From the NCBI GenBank assembly GCA_001695595.3, contig MBPM02000040.1:434001-498000 (forward strand): a stretch of 64,000 bases of DNA. The letters are read 5' to 3'. The notes under the pieces were generated by a model that saw nothing but the letters and a program-made list of their open reading frames with translations, did not search any database and was not told the DNA's origin. This DNA comes from Plasmopara viticola. Taxonomy: Eukaryota; Oomycota; Peronosporomycetes; Peronosporales; Peronosporaceae. Below are positions 1 to 12,600 of the stretch, piece after piece (within the stretch, counting starts at the first letter, position 1; each line of letters begins with the position of its first letter). Position numbers and translations under genes: made by a program.

Positions 1-43
1 GCAGACTGGGTGGAAGTTGGGTGGAAGTGAGCGGCTCCCTTAG
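1..43. repeat. Terminal fragment of a MULE-like inverted repeat
   Basis: The first 43 bases end in GCGGCTCCCTTA. The right end of the 850-bp long-TIR element at 30048-30897 ends in the very similar AACGGCTCCCTT, and both are preceded by a GCAG(A/T)CT block. The copy here also has a small tandem duplication (gggtggaagt twice). It looks like the outer end of another member of that family, cut by the window edge. The match is short, so the assignment is tentative. Confidence 0.4.
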
Positions 44-163
44 ATAAAATACTAACAATGATTCTGCGTAATGAGCAAATTTTGTTCTTGGACAAACAAT
101 TGAGTATGGTTTGACACTGGTATTCTGCATTTAAAAAAAATGATTTTTGCTTGTACTTTTGCA

Positions 164-232
164 AAATACATTTAAATAGGAATTGACTGAGACGCTGTAT
201 GGCATCAGTCAAATTCCTATTTAAACGTATTT
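164..232. repeat. Near-perfect hairpin (inverted repeat)
   Basis: Arms of about 27 bp at 164-190 and 205-232 pair with one mismatch and one bulged base, leaving a loop of about 14 nt. The core of the arm is AATAGGAATTGACTGA. A shorter foldback of similar AT-rich make-up occurs near 4430-4465. About 100 bp to one side of each lies a shared block, CTTCTGATTGGCTGA, at about 311-325 on plus and about 4342-4356 on minus. This suggests a small repeat family; its nature is unknown. Confidence 0.5.
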
Positions 233-429
233 GTGATGACATCCATCACTTTTTGTTAACTGGGGCACCACCCCTCCGAATATGAATTAAAACCATTTGG
301 CTTTTATGGCTTCTGATTGGCTGAACGGTAAATTCTCTGGTGGCTGCGCATCAAATATCTGTCTAATTTACGAATTTTCAAAAAGTGCTTTAGTAGACTA
401 CACCGGCAAGAGCTGCCATTTAAATGTAG

Positions 430-2370
430 CGCGAATCCGCACGATGCTGTTGGACATAACTAAATGTTGCTTCGAACACCCAGCGCGAGTTAAGCGCGTC
501 GGGGCTATAGAATTAGTCTACGCGAATAAACGGCGCGTCAAGCAGATTACCCATAGGCAAAAGCAGCAACAGCAGTGTGTTCAGGTGCAGACAAGTCGTG
601 TAAACAACTGTTGTTCGCCTGTCAGCTCATACGGTTATAAAACGCGGTAATTGAAATCGTATTTTGGATTGTTGCCGCCAGCCGCAGCCAAGATCTTTTC
701 GTTGACTCACCAGTGCGACCAAGGGCCACCCTTTTACCTGAACAGCGAAAAAAATTGATTAGATTTCACTAAGAACGTCACAACTCAACACGTACTGTGG
801 CGCATATGCGCTTCGAGCACATTATTCCGGTGATAGCTCGTGACATATAGAACATTGCTAATGTTGGGCACTAACGCATACTAGCGAATTCACCCGCCTT
901 CCCTCGGTAACTTGTAAAGCTTGGGTGCACTTTATTGCCTCCCAGTTTGATAGCGTAAAAAAACTTTTCACCTCTCTTTCCGCAAAAAAAGACCCGATTG
1001 AAATTCAGCGCATCAGAAAAATTTGTTGGTAGACGCCACCTACAAGACAAATGAGCTCAAAATGCCACTTATGCACCTGGTTTGCGTCAGCGCTACAAAT
1101 TATGCATTAATTTTTGCTTACTGCTCCACGGCTGGAAGCGCAACATATGGATGGTGCAACTTATTTGACATATTTTTGAAGACTTCTTTCTGCCAACCAA
1201 CCCAAGCTTTGTTACTGCTCGAGAACTAGTTTTGGTGAACACCCTGGACAATGCTTTTCCAGATACCAAGAAGCTTCTTCATTGCTGACATATCTTTGTC
1301 TCAGGAAGCCTTCCAAAACTCCTGCAGCAATTAATGGACCATGTAGCCTTTTAAAGTGCATCTCTGTCTCCATTGGCGCCCAATTTATGGTAGATAATGC
1401 TTGTCGTCTTGCTCGTAAATAGCAATTTGCCGCCCTCAAGCTCTAAACCGCCAAATAGTGCGCGACGATTATTATTAGATGTGGGTCAAGCACCAAATTG
1501 CCAAGGAGCGCACGATCTGCGATATCAAATATGGATATCCCGGCAGTTGAAAGCAAAATGTTGGCTGTGGCTTTAAAGGCTACCTATACAAATACGAGGC
1601 TCGTTTAGAGATCAATACTGGAGACATTTGCCAAGGTATGTTTATCTCTAACTTTGTCCTTCCATGGAAGCATTGGTTCTGTGCCATAAAACTCCCTGTC
1701 TTTGCAGACGAAGCCTTTTCCATGACCACCAGACTTTTACCTGCAACATCAAGGTTGATAAGCTGCTAGAATTTTGGCGTTCATTGGTGGATGTTCTAGC
1801 CAAGCCGTCTCAGGGCTAGTGCTACAAATGCGCTACCAATCATCGATGGTTCCCTTAAGCGCATACGAAAAGGGAATGACGACGATCTAATGCCAGTATA
1901 CCGCCGACGAAGAATTCATGATCATATCGCAGCTTTGCCAAACTTAGAAGTACAGAGTCCTTTCTTTTGCGCTAAGGAAGGCGCTCAATTGGCTCTCTAA
2001 GGAGACAAAAATCCTCGCAGACTTTGACGCTACGCAATCCATTGCAATTTGAGGTCAGAGAACTTCATATCCTGAAAGGCGTTATTAGTGATGTCAGCAG
2101 GAGTAATAACATTGAAAATTTTCGTCAACCACCTACGTCACCGTCGGCGTTGCAAAAATCACCGCAAGCTCCTATCGCGGCCAGTTTTTACACCTCGGGT
2201 TGCATGGACGAGTGATCAGTTGTCGATGCACAAGAAGAATTACAGTCAACCAATTCCTCACCCAACATTACAATATATATATATATTTTACCGATGAAGT
2301 CATCATCATATATAGGGGTTATCCACAGATTGACTTCAGGCTGTGCATACAATACATATGCTTATTACCA
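430..2370 (+). mobile_element. Decayed Mutator-like (MULE) transposase element, copy A
   Basis: This stretch aligns by eye, with many small changes, to the minus strand of 38860-36930, so it is one copy of a dispersed repeat of about 1.9 kb. The best-preserved coding piece is at 1023-1229, with LVDATYKTN and then KMPLMHLVCVSATNYA. This resembles the first catalytic block (D-x-TYK ... MPL.H..GVS) of MULE-type DDE transposases. Downstream, frames are broken by stops and indels, and no complete open frame exists. The 5' part (297-650 frame) is basic and cysteine-containing and could be the decayed DNA-binding region, but I cannot prove that. No terminal inverted repeats or target duplication were identified for this copy. 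Confidence 0.65.
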
Positions 2371-5300
2371 AAAAAAAACTTTGATAAGGCGTGCACAGAC
2401 GGATCAAGACAAGCTGCTTCGCTATCGAGGTACACAGCATTTTAATATCCTTGTAAGGTCGTTTTGAAGAACGGTCATTTAGTAATATAAGTCTATTCGC
2501 CTCCGCCTCCGTTGGATCTATCTGCAACTTTGTGTTGGCACCAGTGCTTGGCCAGGCGTCGGACGTCTATGGACGCGAGCTTAGCTACCAAAACAAACAT
2601 CTTGTAACGATAGCAAATGTTTTGGAACTCTTGTATTATGTTTTTTTGCCATTTTAGTCCTCAGCGAGCTAATAGGAGTGGTGACTCTGTTTTCCGTCGT
2701 GCACTTCGAGCGAACAGACGGCTCTATTGCTCCCTATTTGGTTTTAAGATTAATCGATTGATGCTTAATTTATACTTGTACAATGTTAAGCAAACTAAAT
2801 GATTTGCGTTAGGACTGCTGGTGTCATGAGTGCAGCAGTCGCGGAGTCGTTGCGTCAGTAAATTGTGCAACGGCTTATAGAATTCTTTTTGCTAATCAAT
2901 CCACCGGCTATTACGTATCTGTCTCCATCGCACCATTTTTATCTCAAGGAGAAACTTTTGCCTATCACCCAATGTAAAAGACGTATCTTATTTCTTTGTT
3001 GCTTTAAAGTAGAAACACATATTGCAAATTGCTGGTGGCCTTTCTTTGTCAAGAGTCTTGTGAGCTCTGGTGATCCTGAAGAAAAAGATTTTCCTCTGCG
3101 TATCAAAGCCATGAGATGCAGAAAATTTTGGAGAGCCCCATCAGCGCAATGCCGATCCTCTTTCGAAACAAACTGTTCCTGCTACTCACTCACATGCTTA
3201 ATCGCGCCTACGACTTTTGTCATAAGCGAAATATTTCAGGTTCAAATATTTTATCTAAACGTGAGTTGGATCGAATGCTGTTTCACGTTTCGTATGGAGC
3301 TGACATGTTATTTCTTTACGTTGCAATAATGTTTTAGACGATTGTTGGTTCAACGTCAAAGTTTTTGGGCATCTCATGTTTTTTAAGGCGTGTTATCTTT
3401 GTTGATGTAAGGTCTAATGGATAAACCTTTAATGAGCTATTTTTAAAGAAAAATGATAGTCATTGCACTGATCGCCATTTTGTCGAAACCATTGCCGTTT
3501 TTAGGACTGCGGTTTGCCCTTACACGTGGGTCGCCTGCGCATCAAGTGTTTTGTGAAAGCCTTAGTGAATCATCATTCCAGTAATTCTAACGCTCAAGTC
3601 TATCAATGTGTCGAAAAAAAGGTAAAGCAGCGTGGACTGTACTTCTAGACATGCGTTGTTCACATGACTTCAACAACGGACATCAGGCGCAAGGATGTAT
3701 GCAAGATGCAATTTCCAAAGCAAGGTCGGTGCTTGTAGCGCTTGGCCTCATTAACGTTTCGTCACTTTATACCGCTATGGCTCGACAAGCCCTTTGGTCT
3801 CAAGCGTTTTCGCTGCGCTCATCTACTTGGTCGAAATTGCTGCTGCCCTATCAATACTAGTCGGCACATTACCTTCATCAAAAAGAAGTTTCGCTCTTTT
3901 ATCGCCGCTACCGTCGCAAACTGTGGTAAATTATCGTCTACGTTCGCTGCCTTTATTTAATGGATCGATATGACATCAAGCCAAAAGAACATCACAACGA
4001 TTTTCTTGAGTATGCGAGTGGCGCAGTCTCATATGACGACCAGATACTGTTTAAAGCATTGCTGTAAGAGACTATGCAACAACACAGTATGAGACAAAAT
4101 GTATGAGGACGAAGCAATGAGTTTTCAATACTTCGAGATACATAGTAATTTCCAGTAAATCTATAATCTTTCTCGGCAATAGGTTCTGCGGTTTTCATGG
4201 CTGATGTTGACACGGGCGGACAAGGAAAAGTTACGTGAAAATTCACCTTTCTCAGCATGGAAGAAGTAGTTTGGGGGTAAAGATGCGTGTATGAGCGGTG
4301 TAACATCTGAGAATTGATATCCGACCGAGATTTTACGGCTCAGCCAATCAGAAGTCATGAACCCGGTGGTCAGCTAATCAAAGTGGTGGCCGTGTACCGA
4401 GTCCCTTCAAATTTTCCTCATGAAGATAAATTTAAAGTTCATCAAACATTGAACTTAAATTGAAGTCAACCACAAAGTGTTATTTCATCTATAATTCACA
4501 TATGCGCGAAGACACGAGGAAAGCCAGGCATTGGAAAAGCTGGCGAGCAAGACAAATAAAGTTTTAGCACCTACATACTGCTTGCGATGTGACAGCGCTC
4601 GGATTGGCCTCATATCGATTAAAAGCTTCATTCTTTCCGTCAGTCTATTCGTTTAGCGGCTTCAGTAATAGAATTGTCATTATACTCTGTCTTTAGACAG
4701 CTCTATAAGAAGCTCACACTATTCGTATTTATGGACTCATAGAGAAACTTACATATAAGATATGCTACTCAGCGATTGCAAAGTTAGTCTTTCCGCATAC
4801 GCTTTGGCCATAATATAATCCTTATTTTTTTGCGCAACTACATTTCAAAAAATATAATAAGCACATTGAAAACATTCGAAACTATTTCATGCAATAAAAT
4901 GAAATAGCCAGCGTGTTTTATTACTTTTATGATTCAGTCTACATTATGAATAGTCTTGTCAAGCCGGATAAGGTTATAAGCTTCAAGATAGCGACAGTGA
5001 AGCACTTTCGGAACTTGACGTTAATAACCTTGGAGATAATCAAGTAGAAGACATATAACCAAATTTTACGTTCGGATCCATCTTAGATTCATTTAATAGT
5101 TGCTTTTAGGAAATGAACAGACTTCGCGTCCATGTAACCTATATATCCACCCATAACTAAAAATTTACTAACTCATACAAGTAATGACTACGAGCTGCGC
5201 TTTTTCTTAATCTTACAAGCAACATGACAATGACGTGAAAGTTGAATTTTCCACCTTTGTATTTTAGTGTGGTCAAGCAAATCAACTTGGTGACCGCCGC

Positions 5301-7001
5301 AAACTACAGAAAAGATGTCACTGCTGGGCTTTTAAAGGATCCGTAAGAGGGCTCGAATGGCAATTCAGGGCGCTCTTTTACAGCATTTGTCAAAAGTGTC
5401 GGCACGAAGTCAAATGACCGATGCATACTAAGTATTGATCACGGACATCAATATCAATTACAGCAATAACACCCAGCAGAGTAATGTATATAGGCCGTCA
5501 CCATACGCATGAGTCTACATGATCATAAGCTGCGGGAGTATATTTTGCACATTCTTCCTCACAACAAAGGCGATACCGGCAACAAAACATCAATCGCTGC
5601 GCCTGCATGAACAGCGAACCAGCTTATTGAAGAATTGTTTTATCAGTAAGGCTATGCAAGGGCTTTCCCCCCGATATAACGAGAAAATTCTGTGTACCGC
5701 TGTGATCCGCATATGCCTCCACTTTTGGGCACTTGAAGTGATGAGGTCGCTATGACAAGCATTTTCATCTCCCCTTTCTCGTAGCTGCTGCAAAAAAGCC
5801 GTGAGTTAAACGTAGCAATATCAAACGACTTCAAGTCTAAGGAAGGTTCCGAAAGTGTTTGACATGTCGTTGGACTCAACATCCATTCGATCCAAAGGCA
5901 AATATTTGACGCGGAATGTTACCGTTGATGAGGCTGCCACCGTTGGGTACAAAAAGGATAGCGTGAGGTCAACCTCACGAGTAAGTAGGTAATAAAAACC
6001 ACAAAAGTGGCCGTTATTATATATGCTTATGTGCGTGTGGCGAGCGCACTCTGTAAAGTTTTAATACTCCAACACCTTGCCGGTGTTGGTATGCTTCGCA
6101 GAAGAGCCGACGTGTGTGCCGCAAATTAAAAGACTGTAAGGGGCGTAGAACCGCCATGTTTCGAGTACTTTAACGCCGATACTACTAATCTAAATTATAT
6201 AATCGCTGTCAGCACTCCGCTGTAGAAGTAAAATGGGCAAGCATCAAGGGTCTGGAGCGTCTTCTCAACATTTTTGGCTTATCGACGCGATAATTTAGTC
6301 CCCACAAAACGAATGTGTGAAAATGCGTGAAAGTGCTCGAGTACATAAGCACGAGACATCTTCTCGCTAATGCAGACAAACACATCTTTGGCGCAGAAAA
6401 CATTCTCTTTACAGAGTATCATGTTAATGGTGTAGCATCCCGCTAAGGCTAAAATCATTGCGGATTTATCGGTCCTATTAAAGCAGAAGGATTGACGGAA
6501 GCGAGTTGGTCTGGCCAATTAATTACTCAACGACGGAGCGAGTTCCGTAGATGCGACTTGGTCTCCGCCCGACATAATATTGAAACTTGACACCGCGAGG
6601 TGTTTAGCACAATTATAAAGTGCCTGTTACAAGCGCCGATCCCAGCCTTACCTTGTTCAGAGCGACCTGTCAATATCGTCGGTGACGCGGCATATTATGT
6701 CATCGGCAGTGCATAGCTACAAGAGGGCAGCCTTGAGCTACCACATGAGATAATGAAGAGCTATTTGTAGTGAAATAGGCTCTTGCCAAAGTCAAGGCTC
6801 ACCTTTAGGTTGCAATCAGGACGTCACTTCGAATTACAACTAGGCATGTACTTTATATTAGTATGAACGCTATTTAAGAGAAAATAGTACCACATATTAC
6901 TATTTAAAAAGTTATGGGCCCGACGACGCACATTGAAAACGTAATATTTTTTATGGTATAAAACAAAACTACCCACCGATATGTAAACTTTGCAAACCTA
7001 G
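2371..7001. other. Gene-free stretch, no confident feature
   Basis: About 4.6 kb with only short, low-complexity-like open frames. The longest, 2865-3329 on plus (154 codons), resembles no family I know. A block at about 4290-4490 (minus sense) shares the CTTCTGATTGGCTGA motif and a nearby foldback with 160-350. The rest is probably old transposon debris. Confidence 0.5.
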
Positions 7002-8369
7002 CTAGGCTAGTGTGTGCACCATGGTGACCGGTTGTCTAGTGCTGTCTTGAAGAATTTCTAGTGCTTGCACAAGACCGTCTTCATCCACGGGCGCCCAAAT
7101 TTTACGACCATTGTCGAGCTGGATCGCGTATGGGTTACCCTGGTCCCAGAGCTGCACAATCGTGCCCACTTGAAACCCATCGTCGCCAGTGTTGGCCATG
7201 ACTCGATCCCCGACTCGAAACCGCAAATTTTTAGCGGCTCGGCAAGCCAGAAATCCCTCGGTCAAAGCTTCACGATCGAGATTTTTGCCGATAAAAACAA
7301 AGCGCGTCTCGCGCTTTTCGTCTGGAGCCCAATTGTCAGTAAACCGGCCGTTAAAAAGCGTGTGCACGCCTTGAAAAACGTATTTTTGATCAATACCAGC
7401 AACATTTACCACGCCCTTGTAGCGCAAGAGATCGTCACCTTCCGTTTCCAGAACTTCATCGATCCACTCTTCTAACGCCGCCACAAGAATGGGATCAGGA
7501 AGACAGAGGCCGACTGAAGACACCAGTGAGTGCTTGTGTTGGTGTTTGCTGTCGTGTTGCTTTCCTTCGGCGTCATGATCAGAAGTGTGGTTATGTTCGC
7601 CACCGTCTGCATGGTCCGCTTTGACTTTGTCCTGCGTGAGAAAATCAGGCTGCCTCTTCAGAATAAAATCAATGTCAAAAGTCTTGACGTTAAGCAGCTG
7701 AGAAGGGTCCACCCGACAGTGCTGGCACTCGATGACTGACACAGCACTGTTTATTTCGCGAATTCGACTATGGACCTCGGCGAGCTCGGTTGAGCTCACC
7801 AGATCCGTTTTGTTGAGCAAAAGACGATCAGCAAATGCAATCTGTTCCTCACACTCAAACTCTACGCCATTGCCCGGACGAAGGTGCTGCAAAATGTGTT
7901 TTGCATCGACAACAGTAATGATGCCGTCAAGCTCACACGTTGCCGCAACTAAAGGCTCGGCAAAGAACGTCTGGACAACGGGACCTGGATCGGCCATACC
8001 AGTAGTCTCGATGATAATCCCATCGAGCTGGTCGCGATCCCCATTGCGTTTTATAATCTGCGCGATCAGTCGAACGAGGTCGCCTCGCACGGAACAGCAG
8101 ATGCAACCATTGTTCATGGTGAGAATCTCTTCGCCCATATTAAATTTGCGGCTTCTCGCGTCGCCGCCACTAATGTCATCTTGACTAGTTACTTGGCGAA
8201 TCAGATGGTCGTCCACGCCGACTTCACCGAATTCGTTTTCAATGATAGCGAATTTCTTACCATGGTTTTCCGTCAGTAAGTGGTTCAATAACGTTGTTTT
8301 CCCACTCCCGAGGAATCCCGTTAAGATTGTCACGGGCAGCTTTGATGGAGTGTGTGAGCGCTTGGACAT
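7002..8369 (-). CDS. CobW/COG0523-family metal-chaperone GTPase with extra C-terminal domain
   Basis: A single-exon gene of 455 residues. It has a P-loop at residues 18-25 (GFLGSGKT), the family's metal-binding G-C-I-C-C motif at 88-92, a Walker-B-like IIIETTGMADP near 118-128, and NKTD for guanine recognition at 186-189. A histidine-rich metal-binding linker spans about 252-280. The CobW C-terminal domain (about 315-380) includes RFVFIGKNLD. COG0523 GTPases of this type (for example ZNG1) deliver zinc to client metalloenzymes, so that role is inferred. Beyond the usual end, residues 385-435 form a further small domain (GDRVMANTGDDGFQVGTI ... GRKIWAPVDEDG), resembling a repeat I associate with oomycete and algal proteins. 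The ATG at 8369 lies directly before the conserved N-terminus. The neighbour in the same direction is a glutaredoxin-like gene. Confidence 0.92.
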   Translation of the reverse strand: MSKRSHTPSKLPVTILTGFLGSGKTTLLNHLLTENHGKKFAIIENEFGEVGVDDHLIRQVTSQDDISGGDARSRKFNMGEEILTMNNGCICCSVRGDLVRLIAQIIKRNGDRDQLDGIIIETTGMADPGPVVQTFFAEPLVAATCELDGIITVVDAKHILQHLRPGNGVEFECEEQIAFADRLLLNKTDLVSSTELAEVHSRIREINSAVSVIECQHCRVDPSQLLNVKTFDIDFILKRQPDFLTQDKVKADHADGGEHNHTSDHDAEGKQHDSKHQHKHSLVSSVGLCLPDPILVAALEEWIDEVLETEGDDLLRYKGVVNVAGIDQKYVFQGVHTLFNGRFTDNWAPDEKRETRFVFIGKNLDREALTEGFLACRAAKNLRFRVGDRVMANTGDDGFQVGTIVQLWDQGNPYAIQLDNGRKIWAPVDEDGLVQALEILQDSTRQPVTMVHTLA

Positions 8370-8896
8370 CGCGTTGAAGTTGAAAACCAGGGTATGAAAG
8401 GTTGTGCAAATTCGAAAATGATGCTGGCAAGCTCAGGTGATTTTCTAGGCTTACTGAATCATCAATGTTCAATCCAGCCGCCGTCGGACCAATGCATGTG
8501 CTTGCACGTTATATAAAATTATACCGGCGCTCTATAGACGCCGTCGGCGAAACGAGCCGACGGCGAGGTTAGCATAATAATAACAAATGTAGTTATTGAT
8601 GTCGGAACGTTCAAAAATCGTTCGAAAACCCAATATCGATACGTCTATCAACTGGACCTTAAAAAAGTAGCAATAAAAAATGGAAGCTAACTCTCCCTTA
8701 TCATATCGACGTTACGCCAATGTCAATTTTCTAGATGCCTTATTTAAAGGTGGTATGTGTAAAGGCTTGATCTTGACGATAAGACGCTCATAAGTTGCGA
8801 GGCGACTGAGCTCTTGGATTGTTAGTACAACAAAGCAACAATTCTTCGTCATTATAAACAGTGAGCAACTTCCTGCTTAACTCCATAATCAACAAG
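8370..8896. promoter_or_regulatory. Intergenic region upstream of the CobW gene
   Basis: 527 bp separating two minus-strand genes. It must hold the promoter of the CobW GTPase gene and the 3' end of the glutaredoxin-like gene. A short open frame overlaps the 5' end of the CobW gene in another phase but has no support. I see no clear core-promoter element. Confidence 0.4.
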
Positions 8897-9658
8897 TCAG
8901 TACACGGCCATGTTGTCCAGCAAAGGAATGTCGGTCATCTCAGACATGTAGTCGATGTACTCGCGAAGCTTAGAGGGCCACTCGAGGTCGCGCACGAGAG
9001 TGAGACCACGCAGACGGCCGAAAAAGTCAATGTCGTCGTAGCTGATAGTCTCGTTAACTGAATGGCTCGAGTGGAACATGGGAGCCAGCTGCTTCAAAAA
9101 CGTGTTGGCCTGCTCCACAAGCTCAGGAGACTTGTCGAGCGCGTCCTGTAAGGAGCCGATAGCCTTTTCTTTCTTTTTGCGGTAGTACTCCCGGCTCTCG
9201 AGCCTGGCAAACTCGGCGAGTGGAGCCGCATGGAACCGTGGATGGTACAGGAGACGGAGCGTATTAGCCGAGTCATTGATCCATTTAGCAAGCTCGGGCC
9301 GGTTGGCCGACGGGGCTAGCAAAGCTGGCCCGCCATAGTGCTCGTCCACATACTTGACAATGTCCATACTCTCAGGAAACGCATGACCGTTGGTCAATTG
9401 TAAAATTGGAACCTGTTTGGAGCCCACGAGGTCGATCGGTGTAGTTTCGTCGTGGTTGGCGAGAAACACAAGATCATAAGGCACCTTTTTTAAGCCGAAG
9501 ATCATACGCGCGCGCACGCAGAATGGACAGTGATCGTACACATACAGCTTGAGTAGCAACCTAGTAGGCTTACTTTTACGCAAAACTAGGGCAGTGGTCG
9601 CGACGCCAACGGCAGAGCCTAGGGCAAAGGTGGCGATGAGCTTGGACGCGTTTGCCAT
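8897..9658 (-). CDS. Glutaredoxin-2 (GrxB)-like protein with N-terminal membrane anchor
   Basis: The open frame begins at 9694 (265 codons). I prefer the ATG at 9658 (253 residues), which sits in a strong CCGCCATGG context and begins MANASKLI. In the longer numbering, residues 19-39 are a hydrophobic segment, then LKLYVYDHCPFC places the redox CPFC at 56-59. The stretch RARMIFGLKKVPYDL, the KQVPILQL strand and PESMDIVKYVDEH follow, a pattern very close to bacterial glutaredoxin 2. The C-terminal 140 residues are helical and GST-like. Glutaredoxin 2 is a glutathione-dependent disulfide reductase. The added hydrophobic N-terminus suggests anchoring to an organelle membrane or mitochondrial import, which the bacterial family lacks. 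A prokaryotic origin is possible but not testable here. Confidence 0.88.
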   Translation of the reverse strand: MANASKLIATFALGSAVGVATTALVLRKSKPTRLLLKLYVYDHCPFCVRARMIFGLKKVPYDLVFLANHDETTPIDLVGSKQVPILQLTNGHAFPESMDIVKYVDEHYGGPALLAPSANRPELAKWINDSANTLRLLYHPRFHAAPLAEFARLESREYYRKKKEKAIGSLQDALDKSPELVEQANTFLKQLAPMFHSSHSVNETISYDDIDFFGRLRGLTLVRDLEWPSKLREYIDYMSEMTDIPLLDNMAVY

Positions 9659-9694
9659 GGCGGATATTAAAGAATAAGTGTAGATTTCAGCCAT

Positions 9695-12600
9695 CCAAAA
9701 TATGCTTATCGAAGGGCTTCGAATTTGTATCCGATTTTTCTGTAAACTTATGGTAATGCTAGAATGTGCTTATAAAAATGACGACTATGCTGATTAGATT
9801 GCTGTTTTAATCAAAGCAAGTGAACAGTAAGCTGTTTAGAACTGCACACCATGTAAAGCTTTTCCCACTTTGTTGGTGGGCCCTCTCTGTAAGTTTGCAT
9901 GGGACTGCACTGGTGTCTACTTCCAAGCAATTTTTGATCAGGAAAGACAATACGTACGCAATTGTAAAAAGCTATTAAGATGATCGGACGCAACTTTTCC
10001 TTTCGTGATGTCTTTTTATTAAAATGTCGATAATGTGTGATGTCTATAAAGCTCTTACAGCTCATAATATTGCCAAACTTTCGCATGACACGGCACCTTA
10101 TCATAAAGTAGACCAGTGATTTTCAAGCGAACGACTGTACGGACACAACTTTGGTACTATAAGAGGTCAATGTTGCGCGCCAATTCATCCAGTTATATTG
10201 ATTTCTCCTTGCCCAATGTCGCTTTGAAATGTGGTAACGACTGTGCTTACTGCAAATGTGCCAACTTCCTTGCTTCTGTTGTTGCTGGGCAGCGGCTGCC
10301 CAAAACCCGCTTTGTATCAATTGCGTTTGTAGGTAATTATAGCCTTTTCGTCTTTGTGCATGTAAATAGAACAAGCCGAAATGCGAATCTGCGTGCTGGT
10401 CTCAACGTCCACTGACAAGTCTGATGCATTATCAATTTAGAGCTCTGCACATGATTTTTGTCGCGCACAACTTTTTCTGACTTTACGTCGTACATACGTT
10501 CGTTTATGCGTTGTCGCATACTCTAGCGTGCATCTCGCCAAGCATTCCTCGGCAAGCAACCCCGCGCAACACATACAGAAATTATTTGCGTGTTAAGTTT
10601 CAACGACGAGTGAATGCGCACCAGGAACGCCAAAGCGCTTTAAATGGCTTACTATCAATTACATTAATGCACAGCTTCTGAAACAGCCAAAACAATTCTT
10701 ACATCGTGTCTTGAGCATTTAAGGGATCACCGAATGATTCGTTAAGCGCTGGTGGCTGGATGTTGCTATCCATAATGCTAAGCAATTGTGTTGACGGCTC
10801 ATCTCCCTTTCAGATTTTCATCGTCAGTGACAATGCTACCACTGTCAATATCATCGTCAATGATGCCAAGGCTGCTTTGCTTATTGTGGCCAAGTTGCTG
10901 GACATTTTAGCTGTCTTGGCTCGGGAATCCAAATCAATGTTTCATTTCTGCAATCTAGATGAGGTGTCTTCACTATTTGGTTTAGTCTGCGCACTTCCGC
11001 TCATCTCCTATTCTTTCTAATCCGGACTTACAGCACGTTGGTACCCCCTTAAAAGACGTGATGTTACAGTGTCCCATTATACATTAGCAGAAATGTTGCA
11101 TATTAAGTTAGAATACACATCACTGAGTGCTAATCCGTAGACTTTCAACGTCTGCTTATAGCCAATCTTGAGTATAAATTCTTTGGGTGTATTTCGATTT
11201 CCGTTAAAAATATAATAAATTGCGAAGGAGGAACTTGGTCTTAGATACCTGAGACAACAACACTTCCTCATACTTAGTGCAAGTCTGAGTGCCGGATGTG
11301 CCTAGCCTCTCACACGTCTTTTGTAAAGTCCGAACTAATAAAATTTAAGGCTCTTATCTATGAAAAGAAGACAATCGCAAATCTTCTTTTGATAAAGAAG
11401 GTCACTATGACCACGAAACTGACTAAGATCACAGTCTATTATGAGCGCGTAGCGCTTGCAATTTTCTTACCCGAGAATTTGGGCTAAAGCAGGAAACTTA
11501 CTTGTAGCTCCACTTTACCTTGATCTTTTGTGCCTTGAGACACGTAAAGGATTGGTTAGGATCAATGTTTTCTTTCGACAAGTTTTCGGCTTATTAAGCA
11601 TTTACGCTTCTCTGCCTGCAAGTAAGGAAATCGCGAACTTCATGGTGCTGGCCTTTGTTGCTAGGCGCCGCTCCCTGGACAAATCGAGGCGACAATGTTT
11701 ATAAATGACTCAAGGATGAGACAATCAACTCATCTGATGCATAGAAGTAGCAAAGTAGATCTCTTTTGTAAGGAGGCATAGCCACAGATTGGCTTTCTCC
11801 TCCAAACCGCGTTGATGGGCATTTTGCTTGATTGATAAGACTCTGAGTTCTACTATTAGCAAAACCGCTGAGTCGCAACGGACTCAAGCATTGTCAAGAA
11901 ATACAAAATTTGATATTTGTTTGCAGCAAGCAAGAGAGCATGATCTGTTCATATTTCGAAATATGGCAACGAAGTAGTCCGCCGCATTAATTTAGGGCTG
12001 TGTAAGGCTGCTGACAAAGTTTTTCACTTAAAACTAGAAAAAAGTTGGTCTTTTGTAGGAGCATAGCAAGCATTTGATAAGTATGGGCTATATTAAAACT
12101 ATGGGAACATTAATTTAAAACCCTGAACAACTATTTAAAGTGGAATTAGCAGCAAAAAGCTCAAATTAGATAGCTCATTTGGTAACTGTGTCGGGCACGG
12201 ACGACACTCCCGATTCGAAAACTCTGCTTCCCAAGCATGTCTTATAGCAACATAAATTCTCAGAATCAATTGTTTGTACCGAGACTAACAAATTGGCATC
12301 GGATCCCTGAGTAGACAGTACACCTCAAGCCAATAATTGAGATTGCTATTGACTTTTAATATCCATTTAAAGAAGTGACAAATTGTTTTTATCATTGGCA
12401 TATCTACATGCCCAATAGCGATAAAGGTGCAGTGTGACGGGGTCACGCGTCACCTTGCACAGAGGAGGCATGAAGTAAGATCCACGTTGACGCGTTCACC
12501 TATGACTGACATAAAACAATCAACGTGTGCAGCAGGCCGCTTCAAAGACTGGTTCATAATCAGTTAGAATCCACCTACACTTCTTCGTAAGCGGAATATT

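Noticed and set aside
3480..3960. Possible Gypsy reverse transcriptase fragment on the plus strand
   Set aside because: Only very loose word matches; no catalytic motif or consistent frame.
7732..8184. 150-codon plus-strand frame inside the CobW gene
   Set aside because: Antisense shadow of a clearly conserved gene; no family resemblance.
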